This document shows positions 32,389 to 41,253 of a stretch of 47,268 nt of DNA, piece by piece; positions within the stretch are counted from its first letter, which is position 1; the number at the start of each line of letters is the position of its first letter. The position numbers and the translations under genes are program-made. Location of the stretch: the NCBI RefSeq assembly GCF_003315795.1, contig NZ_QMEY01000041.1, positions 1 through 47,268 of the forward strand. Reading direction: 5' to 3'. Origin of the DNA: Spongiactinospora rosea. Lineage in GTDB: Bacteria > Actinomycetota > Actinomycetes > Streptosporangiales > Streptosporangiaceae. The notes under the pieces are model-generated. The model ran no database searches, was not told the DNA's origin, and saw nothing but the letters and a program-made list of their open reading frames with translations.

Positions 32389-33651
32389 TCACGGCTTTAC
32401 GAGCTTCCAGTGGGCGAAGAGTCCTGGGAACCGTCTAGCATGACGGCCCAGCGCCTCTCGCGCCTGCGCTCGCTTATGCCGGAACCGCTTGTACTTGCGG
32501 ACAAGCCACCGCACCAGATAGTCGTTGATGCGGTTGAGGCTGGATCAACTACTTCGGTCGGATGGAACCGACCGAAGTAGTTGATCCAGCCCCGCACGAC
32601 CGGGTTGATCTCCCGGGCGAGCTGCTCCAGGGTCGTGTCACTGCGCAAGTGCAGCCGCCAGCGGCGAATCTGCACTCTGATCAGCTTGGCGGCCTCGTCG
32701 CTGACGCCCGGATTGAAGCCGAAGAAGTACTCCCCGCGCTTCGTCCGGAGCCTGCGCACGCGAAACCCGTACCCCAGGAACGTGAACGAGGTGTGCTCAG
32801 CCGAGCCGCGCCTGTTCCTGTCCTTGCAGTACACAATGCGGGTCTTCTGGGGATGTAACTCCAGGCCCCCGCACTCGGCCAGCCGCTCGGCGATGGCCTG
32901 GCGCACATGATGCGCCTGGACCTCGTTGCGGCAGTGGACCACCACGTCGTCGCAGTACCGTTCGAACTGGATGCCGGGGTACTCCCGGTCCATCCAGGCA
33001 TCGAACGCGTAGTGCATGAACAGGTTAGACAACACGGGTGAGACCCCTGAGTCCTGCGGGCTGCCACGGTCCCGGGCGAGGAGGCTGCCGTCCGGCCGCT
33101 GGAGCGGGGCCTTCAGCCACCGCTCCACGTACAGCAGGACCCACCGCTGGTCGGTGTGGTGGGCGACCGCCTTGAGCACAAGGTCGTGATCGAGGTTGTC
33201 GAAGAAGCCCCGGATGTCCATATCGATCACCCAGTCCGTTCTCCAGCACCGTTCCCGGCACGCCGCAACCGCATCCAGTGCACTACGCCGGGGCCGATAG
33301 CCATAGGAATCCGGGTGGAACACAGGCTCCACCAGCGGCTCCAGCACCATCGCCACCACCGTCTGCGCGATTCTGTCCGCGACCGATGGGCACACCGAGG
33401 ACCCTGACCCCGCGTCCTCCCGGCTTGTCGATCTCCACCATCCGTACCGGCGGCGGAAGGTAGCAGCCCGACGACATTCGATTCCACAGCTTGTAGAGGT
33501 TGCCCCGCAGGTCCGCCTCGAACTGCTCGATCGACACCGCGTCGACGCCCGCCGCGCCCTTGTTGGCCTTGACCCTCAAGTACGCCTCGAACACGAGGTG
33601 TTTCGAGATCTCGAACGACTTCGATCCGCTCGTCTGGTTCATCCCGGGCAC
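32389..33651 (-). pseudogene. Group II intron reverse transcriptase/maturase, frameshifted
   Basis: The first frame (start 33651) gives the RT N-terminus (FEISKHLVFEAYLRVKANKG, then AAGVDAVSIEQFE) up to GVRVLGVP. A one-base loss near 33395 moves the reading to the next frame, which supplies DRIAQTVVAMVLEP, the YGYRPRRSALDAV motif, DMDIRGFFDNLDHDLVLKAV, GSPQDSGVSPVLSNLF and the active site FERYCDDVVVHC. The maturase region reaches NPVVRGWINYFGRFHPTEV. There a 24-bp palindrome disrupts it, and a third frame restores the true tail (INDYLVRWLVRKYKRFRHKR ... LFAHWKLVKP), stopping at 32389. RT motifs are intact but two frame changes make it non-functional. Confidence 0.9.
32538..32591. repeat. 24-bp perfect palindrome with 6-nt spacer inside the RT gene
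   Basis: 32538-32561 and 32568-32591 are exact reverse complements. On the minus strand the first-read arm encodes the conserved GWINYFGR of the maturase; the second arm replaces normal coding sequence and shifts the frame. This is the footprint expected of a snap-back (template-switch) error, or of an assembly artefact. Confidence 0.9.
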
Positions 33652-34196
33652 TCCGGTTGGCCACCAAGCAGATCCGGACGATCCGTCCCCTTCGCTCCAC
33701 CCGCATTACCGGGCCTCATCGCTACTACGAGACGGTCCGCCCCCGTGCCCCGCATCGGTACTCGGCCCCTCGCGGTTTTGTCCGCTTGAGGTTCTCTCTC
33801 GCCGCCGGCTCAACCGGCCGGTTGGCAGTATCGGGGCGACAGGTTCCCACGTTCCGTGCAAGAGCCCGGGCCAGGCTCGCGCCGCCTCCATGCCGGACGC
33901 CGTCCGGGCAGTCGGCAGGCTCCCCCCGGACTTGTCCCGGAGCCCAGATCATGCCCCGGTTTCGACGCCACTGAGAAAATTTACGACACGTCATCAGCGG
34001 TTCGCTCGCGCTCGCCTTCCTGACCCATTCCTGACGCGATCGCTGCCGCGCCTTTTCCCGCAGCGCTCACCATTCCGGCATTTAACCGACGCAGCCTGTG
34101 GTGGATTGGAGCCTCCCCCTGCAGGGCGACCCCGGAGGACCTACCTCCATCTCCTGCACAGCACCGCTTCCAGAAGCAGCTACATCAACGCCTCCT

Positions 34197-35014
34197 TCAG
34201 CGTTCGTGGCACACGAACTGAGATTTCTCATCCACACACAGCACCACCGCGCGTTCCGGCGGATCGTGATAGAGCCCCACCACATCGACGACCTTCTCCA
34301 CGAACAACGGATCGGCCGACAGCTTGAACGTCGTGGTGCGGTGCGGCTTGAGGTCGAAGGCCCGCCAGATCCGGCCGATGGTCGACTCCGACAACCCGCT
34401 GCGCCGCGCCATCGAGGCGCGAGTCCAGTGCGTGGCACCGGCCGGTGCCTCCTCCAGCGTGGCCACCACCACCCGCTCGACCTGGTCCAGCCCGATCGAC
34501 GGCGGGCGGCCAGGCCGCCGCTCGTCGATCAGCCCGCCGGCCGCAGGCGCAGGAACCGATGCCGCCACTTGGACACCGTGTCCGGATGCACCCGCAACCG
34601 CTCGGCGATCTGCTTGTTGTCCTCACCGTCCGCGCACGCCGGCACGATCTTCGCTCGCATCGCCAGGACCTGCGCGGATTTGGCCCTTCGTGCCCACCGT
34701 TGCAGCACCACCCGCTCGGCGGCCGACACCGTCAACTCCGCTTCGGGCCGGCCCGTGCGCGCCTCGTCGGCCAACGCCTGCAGCCCGCCCCGGGCGAAAG
34801 CGGCACGCCACTTGCGCACCGTGCTGGCGGCAAGGCCCAGATCACGCGCCACCCGCGCCGTGCCGATCCCTGGCACGGCACACGCCGGCACGATCCTTGC
34901 CCGCGCCGCCACCCTCGACGGCTCCGCTGACATGCCGACCAGTCGAGCACGCTCGGTCTCGGATAAGCGGATCTCGACCGCGGGCGGGCCTGGGTGCGCC
35001 ATACCAATCACCAT
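34197..35014 (-). pseudogene. Mosaic of two IS630-family transposases, truncated
   Basis: From 35014 the frame begins with an IS630 HTH (GTARVARDLGLAASTVRKW, RAAFARGGLQALADEARTGR). It continues without a break into a second IS630 N-terminus with its own HTH (NKQIAERLRVHPDTVSKW). The two are probably remnants of separate copies fused in frame. After RFLRLRPAG a frameshift near 34540 stops it; the next frame continues LIDERRPGRPPSIGLDQVER to the first catalytic Asp (VVLCVDEKSQ), then ends in foreign sequence at 34197. The remaining DDE domain is absent. The truncation borders the segment in front of the group II intron. Confidence 0.85.
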
Positions 35015-35342
35015 ATGGATCTATCCGACGAATTCCAGGCGGATGACACTAGCAAGCGAATCAGGTCTCTTTCGGCCTCGCCGAGGTGGGTGGCGGCACT
35101 GTGGCGTAGCTGGTGCAGGTCGAGGCCGGCGTACTTGTCGAGCAGGACGCGGACGCGGTCATAGCCGGGGCGGGCGCGGCCGTCCGGGAGCTGAGGCAGC
35201 AGGTAGGCGGTGCCGCTGTCCCAATACACCCGTTCGATGGCACCGCCCTCGGAGCGGACGGGGCGCGCCGATGCTCCAAGTCGAGGTCTTCGGCGTTGAG
35301 CGCGAGGATCTCGGCCGTTCTGGCCGCCGTTTCGTACAGCAT
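35008..35342 (-). pseudogene. Tyrosine recombinase/integrase fragment
   Basis: MLYETAARTAEILALNAEDLDLEHRRAP is the arm carrying the first catalytic Arg (here in an R-T-A-E-I-L context). After a frameshift near 35255 the other frame gives a domain ending in DLHQLRHSAATHLGEA, the H-x-L-R-H box with the second Arg. The N-terminal core-binding domain and the final Tyr are missing, and the end runs into IS630 DNA. It is a remnant distinct from the intact recombinases at 35838-39295. Confidence 0.75.
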
Positions 35343-35371
35343 CCGCTACAGCGATATCTGGACCTTGATGA

Positions 35372-35848
35372 TCAACTCTGGCCTTTGACCTGGCTATTTG
35401 TGTGGCTGACAGTGTCAGCTACGAAGGGTTGTGTCTGGGGTGAGGTCGGATTCTGCATGCCTCTGCGGTAGTCGCGGAGTTGTCCGAGAGCGACAGCGAG
35501 TTCGTTGTGGAGGCGTTGGTTCTCTTCACGGAGGGTCTGGTTGGCCTTGCGGAGGGCTTTGACGATGGTCTCGTGTGATCGTGTGCTGAGGCGCTGCCGG
35601 ATGGGAGCGGCGGGACGGCCGGCGCTGGGCTGCTGTTCGGCGAGGTCACGGAGTCGTTTCAGCAGGTCGGCTTGGTCGGGATGGTAGAGGAAAGTGCGGG
35701 AGACGCCAGCCTGGGCGGCGACGCCAGCGACGGTGATCTTTCCGCCGTTGCGTTCGAGGTTGTCCAGGATGTGGTGGACTCGGGCGATGCAGGCCAGGTG
35801 GCGTTGGCGTGCTGCTTCGATCAGGTGATGGGAGTTGTCAGCTGGCAT
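35372..35848 (-). CDS. tnpC: TnpC-like protein (DUF6262) of a Tn554-type transposon
   Basis: 158 residues from ATG 35848, overlapping the tnpB stop by 11 bp. An HTH (ITVAGVAAQAGVSRTFLYHP) is followed by a basic linker and a coiled coil (ETIVKALRKANQTLREENQR, LHNELAVALGQLRDYRRG). This is the architecture of TnpC in Tn554-like elements, where it affects orientation and efficiency of transposition without being a recombinase. The stop lies in a short palindrome-containing segment (GCTGACAGTGTCAGC). Frame intact. Confidence 0.85.
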   Translation of the reverse strand: MPADNSHHLIEAARQRHLACIARVHHILDNLERNGGKITVAGVAAQAGVSRTFLYHPDQADLLKRLRDLAEQQPSAGRPAAPIRQRLSTRSHETIVKALRKANQTLREENQRLHNELAVALGQLRDYRRGMQNPTSPQTQPFVADTVSHTNSQVKGQS

Positions 35849-38189
35849 CGGCGACGACCTCGTACTGGTCGTTTGGCGGTCCGTCACCGGTGTGTGTGAG
35901 CTTCTGTGGTCCCGGGGTGGGGCTTGCCTGGTCGGTGATCTTCTCGATGAGGTGCTCGACCTTGGTGGCGAGCTGAGCGTTGACCTCGGCGGCGCGTGAC
36001 CGGCCGGCGGCCTGGGCCGCGGCCTGCATGTCGCGGGTCCGGGTGAGGGTGTCTTCGTGGATCGGCAGGAACTGCTGGTCAGTCTGGAAGTCTTCGCAGG
36101 TGTAGCAGCCGTCGGCGGCGGTCTTGGGGCAGGGCCGGGAGATGTGTCGACCGCACCAGCCGCCCGAGACCGCATGGAGACGACGGCCGATCTTCTCGGC
36201 CAGCCACTCGACGGCCGACAGGTCGGTGTCTGGGCGGATCCGGACGGCCTGGCCTTTGAGGTTGAAACGGACTTCGTATTTCTCCTCGTATTCCCGGCGG
36301 AGCGTATCGTCGGAGATGCGGGAGTAGTGTTCCTGCATCTCCCATGAGGTGTGGCCAAGGACTTCGCGGATCGTGCGTCCGGACACGCCGGCGTTGGCCA
36401 TCCGGGTTCCGAGGGTGTGCCGGAACTGGTGCCAAGTCACCCGGGCCGGGGCGCCGTGGGCGTCGATCAGGCGGATCTCGTTCAGCCATGCGTCGAACCG
36501 TCGGGTGATGGTGGTGTAGGTCATGTGGTGGCGGCCGTCGTGGTTGGCCTGGACGCGGGGGAACAGCCACTGGCAGCGGTCGCCGAACACCTGCGTGACG
36601 CGACGGTGCTGCTCGCGAATCGCTTCCACGACGACGCGTGAGGCGGGGATCGCCCGGTAGCTCTTGTCCTTGCTCTTGTAGTGGACCAGAGCCCATCGGC
36701 CCGACGGGGTTCGCTGAAGGCAGTCGAGTTTCAAGGTCAGGGCTTCCCCGATCCGCAGCCCCTCATCGCGGCAGATGAGCAGCATGACGCGGGTTTCTGG
36801 CTCCAGCAGGGTCAGGTTCTCCTCGGCCTCGATCTGGTCCATCAGGTACTCGTCGATGAAGTTGGCCTTCAGCCCGCTCCGCCGGGGATAGTCCTCGGTG
36901 TAGATACGTGCCGTGGCCGGTAGGAGCGGATCCCAGCCGTAGCGGTGCCAGTGATCGAGGAATCCCGCGAGCGCGGAGAGATGGCGGATGCGGGTTGCCA
37001 CGCTGAGCGGCTGGCCGCGGTTGCGGCCGGCCTTGTTCTCGTTTACCTGGCGCTGCAACCAGCCGAGGTAAGCCTCCAGCACCTCCCGCTCGAGCAGGAG
37101 AGGATCGTGTTGCCGGTCTGGAAGGACCTGGGTCAGGAACCGGGAGAAGTAGGCGAAGGCGGGCAGCACGCTGGCGATGGTCCGCAGCTCTACGCGCCCC
37201 AGGGTGATTTTGGTGTAGCGCTTGACTCGCTCCCGAAGCCACGCCTGCGTGATCGCGGTGAACTTCAGCGGGGAGACGTTCCGCCGCTGCTCGAGAGTGA
37301 AGCCGAGACGCTCGGGTCGCCAGACGTCCCGCTCGTATTCGTCCTCAGGACCGTCCAGATCATCGAGCGCCGCGAGAGCGGTGCCGAACAAGGCTCGGAC
37401 GGTGGGGTCCCGGGCAATTCGCTTGCGCCACTGGTCGAGAGTTCGCTCCCGCAGGGACTCCACGCCCTCGGCAAGGACGACTTTGATGGCACAGCCCCAG
37501 GTGGACTGCAGGATCCGCGCGGTCCGCTGGTCGGTGCGAACCTGCAGCAGGTACTGAAGCTCCAGGGTGAGAAGAGGTGGCAGGCCCGTCACCGAGAACC
37601 CGGGCGACAGCCACGTTCTCAGCGCCTCAGGAAGATCCTCCAGCGCCGGCCTGCCGAGACGTTGCCACCGGAAGCGGTGCCCATCACACAGATCATCGTC
37701 GCTGATGGGATAGCCGCAGCCGTCAGGAAACCGGCAGCGACCAGCCGACAGTCGTTCCACGGGGTCGGCGTTGGCCGCGAACTCCGCGACGCTGGTGTCC
37801 TTGCGGCGGGCATTCGGACGAGACATCCACTGGGTGCGGTGCCCATCGCATAGACCAGCCCACCCGGCGGCGAACAAGCAGGACGGCACCAGGCACGACC
37901 GGATATCCGCCAGCAGGCCGATCTTCTGATTGCGCCGTTCGGCCGCCCAGGTGGCCAGTTCAGGGACACCGTCTCGCCGCCACGCACGCCGGTGCTGCTG
38001 ACACATCCCTTCGGCGCTGTCTTCCCGGGGACAGCCCTCGACCCGGCATCGGACCGGGGCGAGGAAATGCCCGGGAGGCGGGATGAAGCGTTCGGTTCGG
38101 AACTCCGGGCGCAGGACACGCAGCAGAGCCGCGACCCGAGGATCCGCCGGGATCAAGCGTGCGACGCGGCTACTGGCCGAGCTGCTCAT
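35838..38189 (-). CDS. tnpB: TnpB-like large tyrosine recombinase with N-terminal Cys/His repeats
   Basis: 783 residues from ATG 38189, which overlaps the tnpA stop by 4 bp; the frame upstream of that ATG lies within tnpA. Three evenly built Cys/His repeats stand at the N-terminus: C48-x4-C53-x9-C63-x2-H66, C99-x4-C104-x9-C114-x2-H117 and C152-x5-C158-x9-C168-x2-H171. A SAM-like core-binding region and the catalytic domain follow: Arg in EGLRIGEALTL, H-x-x-R in WHQFRHTLGTRM, LGHTSWEMQEHY with the nucleophilic Tyr. A further Cys cluster near the C-terminus (CPKTAADGCYTCEDF) precedes a helical tail. With tnpA and tnpC it forms the classic three-gene set; the catalytic residues look intact. Confidence 0.9.
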   Translation of the reverse strand: MSSSASSRVARLIPADPRVAALLRVLRPEFRTERFIPPPGHFLAPVRCRVEGCPREDSAEGMCQQHRRAWRRDGVPELATWAAERRNQKIGLLADIRSCLVPSCLFAAGWAGLCDGHRTQWMSRPNARRKDTSVAEFAANADPVERLSAGRCRFPDGCGYPISDDDLCDGHRFRWQRLGRPALEDLPEALRTWLSPGFSVTGLPPLLTLELQYLLQVRTDQRTARILQSTWGCAIKVVLAEGVESLRERTLDQWRKRIARDPTVRALFGTALAALDDLDGPEDEYERDVWRPERLGFTLEQRRNVSPLKFTAITQAWLRERVKRYTKITLGRVELRTIASVLPAFAYFSRFLTQVLPDRQHDPLLLEREVLEAYLGWLQRQVNENKAGRNRGQPLSVATRIRHLSALAGFLDHWHRYGWDPLLPATARIYTEDYPRRSGLKANFIDEYLMDQIEAEENLTLLEPETRVMLLICRDEGLRIGEALTLKLDCLQRTPSGRWALVHYKSKDKSYRAIPASRVVVEAIREQHRRVTQVFGDRCQWLFPRVQANHDGRHHMTYTTITRRFDAWLNEIRLIDAHGAPARVTWHQFRHTLGTRMANAGVSGRTIREVLGHTSWEMQEHYSRISDDTLRREYEEKYEVRFNLKGQAVRIRPDTDLSAVEWLAEKIGRRLHAVSGGWCGRHISRPCPKTAADGCYTCEDFQTDQQFLPIHEDTLTRTRDMQAAAQAAGRSRAAEVNAQLATKVEHLIEKITDQASPTPGPQKLTHTGDGPPNDQYEVVADAS

Positions 38190-39295
38190 CGCGCGCCCCA
38201 GAAGCCCGTGCGCTCCAGCTCGTCGACCACGTCGTCGGTGTCCAGATGCCCATAGATGTCGGAGGTCGTGCGGGTTGAGGAGTGTGTGAGAAGCTCCGCG
38301 GCAACTTCCAGCCGCACTCCCGCTCTGAGCAGGGCGGTCGCGTGCGTATGGCGGAACTGATGGGGATGAAAGTCGATACCGGCCCTGCGGCGGAGCCGCT
38401 TGACCAGGCTCATCACCGCCCAATAGCTCATCGGGGTCGCGCCGTTCCCGTCCCACAAGGACACGAACACGTAGTCGCAGTCGAGCTCCCCGTACTCGGT
38501 GAACAAATAGTCGGTGTAGAGCTCGAGAAGGGTCTGCCGGACCGGGATCTGCTTGGGATCACGGCTCTTGCCTCGGGCCCGGTTGACGTTGTTGTCTCGC
38601 GGTCGCAGCGTGATGGTTCGCTGGTCGGTGTTGACGTCCTCGTGCCGCAGGCCCAGCGCCTGGCCGACGCGGCAGCCGGTCTCGAACATCATCGACATCA
38701 GCAGCCGGTCCCGCAGATGCGCACAGCTGTCAAGGATCCGCTGCACCTCGGAGTCGGTGAGGGTGGAGGGCCGTCTCTTCGTTTCCTTCAACCTGGTCGG
38801 GCGCTCGGTAACCGAACCTGCGGCGATGCCAGCGAGGAAACCCCTGTGATCCCCCGTTCGTGCGGGCCGGACACGACCCGTATGAAGGCCCATGCCCAGA
38901 CCCCGGCGGGCCAGGAACTCGTAGAACATCCAGACGCTGTCGAGGGCTCGATTGACCGTCGAGGCCTCCCGCCCTGGCAGATCATCCGCCTCGACCGCTC
39001 GTAGCCCGCCCGCCGGGATCGGACGTCTCAGCCAGCCAGCGAACTGGTCCACATGCTCGGGCGTTGCTTCGAGCAGGTCGATGCCCAGCATGCGCAGGAA
39101 GACCAGCCAGATCTTCAGATCGTGGGCGCGGGCACGGATCGTATTCGGGGAGTACTCCCGATCCGTGCAGACCGCGAGATAGTCGTCAACGATTTCAACG
39201 ACCTGTCCGTCATCGTCCACGACGGCATAGGTCTCTTGCCTCTTCCCGCTACCGACCACCCGCCGTACGCGCACTTCAGTCCCCCCATGGACCAC
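38186..39295 (-). CDS. tnpA: TnpA-like tyrosine recombinase of a Tn554-type transposon
   Basis: 369 residues. N-terminal core-binding domain (YSPNTIRARAHDLKIWLVFL), catalytic Arg in TGCRVGQALGL, H-x-x-R in HPHQFRHTHATALL, the third box LTHSSTRTTSDIYGHL with the catalytic Tyr. The start is either GTG 39295 or GTG 39274; the latter has GGGGGA 5-6 bp upstream and may be the real one. It is the first gene of a coupled tnpA-tnpB-tnpC set. The element's cargo and its other end are not identified; DNA beyond tnpC is broken up by later insertions. Confidence 0.9.
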   Translation of the reverse strand: MVHGGTEVRVRRVVGSGKRQETYAVVDDDGQVVEIVDDYLAVCTDREYSPNTIRARAHDLKIWLVFLRMLGIDLLEATPEHVDQFAGWLRRPIPAGGLRAVEADDLPGREASTVNRALDSVWMFYEFLARRGLGMGLHTGRVRPARTGDHRGFLAGIAAGSVTERPTRLKETKRRPSTLTDSEVQRILDSCAHLRDRLLMSMMFETGCRVGQALGLRHEDVNTDQRTITLRPRDNNVNRARGKSRDPKQIPVRQTLLELYTDYLFTEYGELDCDYVFVSLWDGNGATPMSYWAVMSLVKRLRRRAGIDFHPHQFRHTHATALLRAGVRLEVAAELLTHSSTRTTSDIYGHLDTDDVVDELERTGFWGAR

Positions 39296-39585
39296 CGACT
39301 AGGAGGAGAAACCGTGTCATGAACACGGATCAAAGCGAGGTGTCATTTACAGAAGCCTGACCAACTCACACGGTCATGTGGCTGACGTCCCTGACAACCA
39401 GCAGACCAGTCCAGATAGACAGCGCCTTCTCCCACAGCGGGATGTCACGGCACGACGGCAGCCGGTGGATCGTGGCCTTGGCCACGGGCCGACCAGACCT
39501 CCCGGCTCTCCTTCAGCACACCGTCTTGATCGATACACCAGTTTTAGCTCATACTGAAATAACTGTAAGAAAGAAGGGAGGCCGT
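39296..39585 (-). other. Gap with a coding-like minus-strand fragment
   Basis: On the minus strand 39500 to 39366 reads GRPVAKATIHRLPSCRDIPL, then WEKALSIWTGLLVVRDVSHM and a stop, which is protein-like but has no good start and no family I recognise. On the plus strand AGGAGGAG (39301-39308) precedes a 13-codon frame (39319-39360). The end of the Tn554-like element should lie here. 39540-39580 is AT-rich and probably holds the promoter of the following regulator. Confidence 0.35.
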
Positions 39586-40068
39586 GTGACCGACCACGAA
39601 CCGCTGCTGGAGTGGGTAGAGCGCATCGCCATGCACCTGGCAGGCGACGGAGTGCCGCCGATCGCCGGACGAGTCCTGGGCTGGCTGATGATCTGCGATC
39701 CGCCTGAGCAGTCCGCCGGGCAGATCAGCGCGGCCATCGGCGCGAGCCGCGCCTCACTCACCTCCAACCTGCGCCTGTTGTCCAGCATGGGCTTTCTGGC
39801 CTGGCGCACCCGGCCGGGAGAGCGAACCGTCTACTACCGGATGGCCGACGACGCCTGGGCGGCCGTCGTGCGACGCCAGATCGCCGGGATCACCTCGTTC
39901 CTGGACGTCACCCGCGACGGCCTGACACTCATCGGCCCTGACAACGAGCGGGCCGCGCGTATCCGCCGGGCGCACGCCGCGTTCCAGTGGATGGCAGAGG
40001 TGTTCGAGGCCGCGCCGCCCTTGGACCCCGTCCAGGCCGGGCCACACCAGGACACGGAGACGCGATGA
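39586..40068 (+). CDS. GbsR/MarR-like HTH regulator
   Basis: 160 residues from GTG 39586 (GGGAGG 5 bp upstream). A winged HTH of the MarR superfamily is clear: RVLGWLMICDPPEQSAGQIS, AAIGASRASLTSNLRLLSSM, then the wing FLAWRTRPGERTVYYRM. The C-terminal helices would dimerise. Its stop overlaps the start of the FAD monooxygenase (ATGA), so the pair is co-translated and the regulator probably controls its own operon in response to a small molecule handled by the enzyme. The AT-rich TAGCTCATACTGAAATAAC region just upstream is the likely operator/promoter. Confidence 0.85.
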   Translation: MTDHEPLLEWVERIAMHLAGDGVPPIAGRVLGWLMICDPPEQSAGQISAAIGASRASLTSNLRLLSSMGFLAWRTRPGERTVYYRMADDAWAAVVRRQIAGITSFLDVTRDGLTLIGPDNERAARIRRAHAAFQWMAEVFEAAPPLDPVQAGPHQDTETR

Positions 40069-41219
40069 CCGGGCGGGCGATCGTGACCGGCGGCGGCATC
40101 GGCGGGCTGGCCGCGGCCGTGGCGCTGCACCGCATCGGATGGCAGGCCACCGTACTGGAGCGCGCCCCCGAACTGCGCGAGATCGGCGCGGGCATGTCCC
40201 AGGCGCCGAACGCGATGCGCGCCCTGGACGCGCTGGGGGTCGGTGAGCAGGCCCGCGCCGCCGGGGTGCCCACCTACTCCGCCACCAACCTGCTCCTGCC
40301 GGACGGCCGCCACCTGCAACGGGCCCGCCCCGGCGAGGCGACGCCGCTGCTCGCCTTCCACCGCGCGGACCTGCACCGGGTGCTGCTGGAGGCGGTGCCG
40401 CCCGGATGGGTGCGCACGGGCGCGCAGGTCACCGGCGTCCGGCAGGACGAGCGGGCGGTGACCGTCACCTGGAACGGCGGCCAGGCCACCGCCGACCTGG
40501 TGATCGGGGCCGACGGCATCCACAGCACCGTTCGCCGGCTGCTGTGGCCGGACGCGCCTTCGCCGCGTTACCTCGGCCGGACCGCCTGGCTGGGCGTCAC
40601 CAGCGCCGTTGATCTGCCCGGCAGCATCACCATGGGCCCCGGCGCCTATTTCCTGATCCACCCCCTCGGTGGTGACCGGGCCTACTGGGCCTACGTCACC
40701 ACCAGCCCGCAACCGGCCGTCCGCTATGACGATGAGAAGGCCGAGGCCGCCCACCGGGTGCGCGGCTGGCACGACCCGATCCCGGCGCTGATCGCCGCCA
40801 CGCCGCCGGAGGCGGTGATCCATGTCGACATCTGCGATCTGGACCCGCTGCCGACGTACGTACGCGGGCGGGTGGCGCTGCTCGGGGATGCCGCGCACGC
40901 GATGAGCCCCGACCGTGGGCAGGGCGCGGGGCAGTCCATCGAGGACGCCGTCGTACTCGCCGCCGCGCTGGCCGGCGAACCGGGTCTGGACGAAGCGCTG
41001 CGCCGCTACGACGCCGAACGCCGCCCGCGCACCCAGGCGACCGTACGCGGCGCCCGCGCCGATGGCCGCCGCAGCACCTCCCCTGCCCTACACAAGCTGA
41101 TGACCACCATGATCCGCCTGGTGCCGGGCCCGGTGTGGCGCAAGGGCCTGAACCCGGACGGCAACGCCACTTGGCGCTGGCGGCCCCCCTCCTTGCCGGC
41201 CCCACCGGTCCACAGCTGA
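40065..41219 (+). CDS. FAD-dependent monooxygenase (salicylate-hydroxylase-like)
   Basis: 384 residues. Rossmann motif VTGGGIGGLAAAVAL with ERAPELREIGAGM at the N-terminus, the DG motif LVIGADGIHSTVRRLL, and the GD motif VALLGDAAHAMSPDRGQGAG, all in class A flavoprotein order. Such enzymes hydroxylate aromatic or polyketide substrates with NAD(P)H and oxygen; tetracycline-inactivating members also belong here. The substrate is not readable. It is translationally coupled to the MarR-like regulator. Full length; start at ATG 40065 set by the overlap. Confidence 0.9.
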   Translation: MTGRAIVTGGGIGGLAAAVALHRIGWQATVLERAPELREIGAGMSQAPNAMRALDALGVGEQARAAGVPTYSATNLLLPDGRHLQRARPGEATPLLAFHRADLHRVLLEAVPPGWVRTGAQVTGVRQDERAVTVTWNGGQATADLVIGADGIHSTVRRLLWPDAPSPRYLGRTAWLGVTSAVDLPGSITMGPGAYFLIHPLGGDRAYWAYVTTSPQPAVRYDDEKAEAAHRVRGWHDPIPALIAATPPEAVIHVDICDLDPLPTYVRGRVALLGDAAHAMSPDRGQGAGQSIEDAVVLAAALAGEPGLDEALRRYDAERRPRTQATVRGARADGRRSTSPALHKLMTTMIRLVPGPVWRKGLNPDGNATWRWRPPSLPAPPVHS

Positions 41220-41253
41220 CACCACCCGCCGGCCGGCCCGGCGGCGAGCGGTT

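Larger units (their letters stand above)
32334..34070 (-). mobile_element. Group II intron (degraded)
   Basis: Minus-strand retroelement. A candidate 5' boundary, GTGAGCG, reads from 34070; 33652-34060 carries the structured domain I-IV sequence (purine-rich blocks such as GAGAGAACCTCAAGCGGAC and GAGGCCCGGTAATGC typical of intron 5' regions). The reverse transcriptase frame sits at 32389-33651 and domain V at 32334-32367. The 3' side beyond domain V is replaced by an IS5 end, so domain VI and the true 3' splice site are missing or displaced to the far side of the IS. With the frameshifts in the protein this copy cannot be autonomous. Confidence 0.75.
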
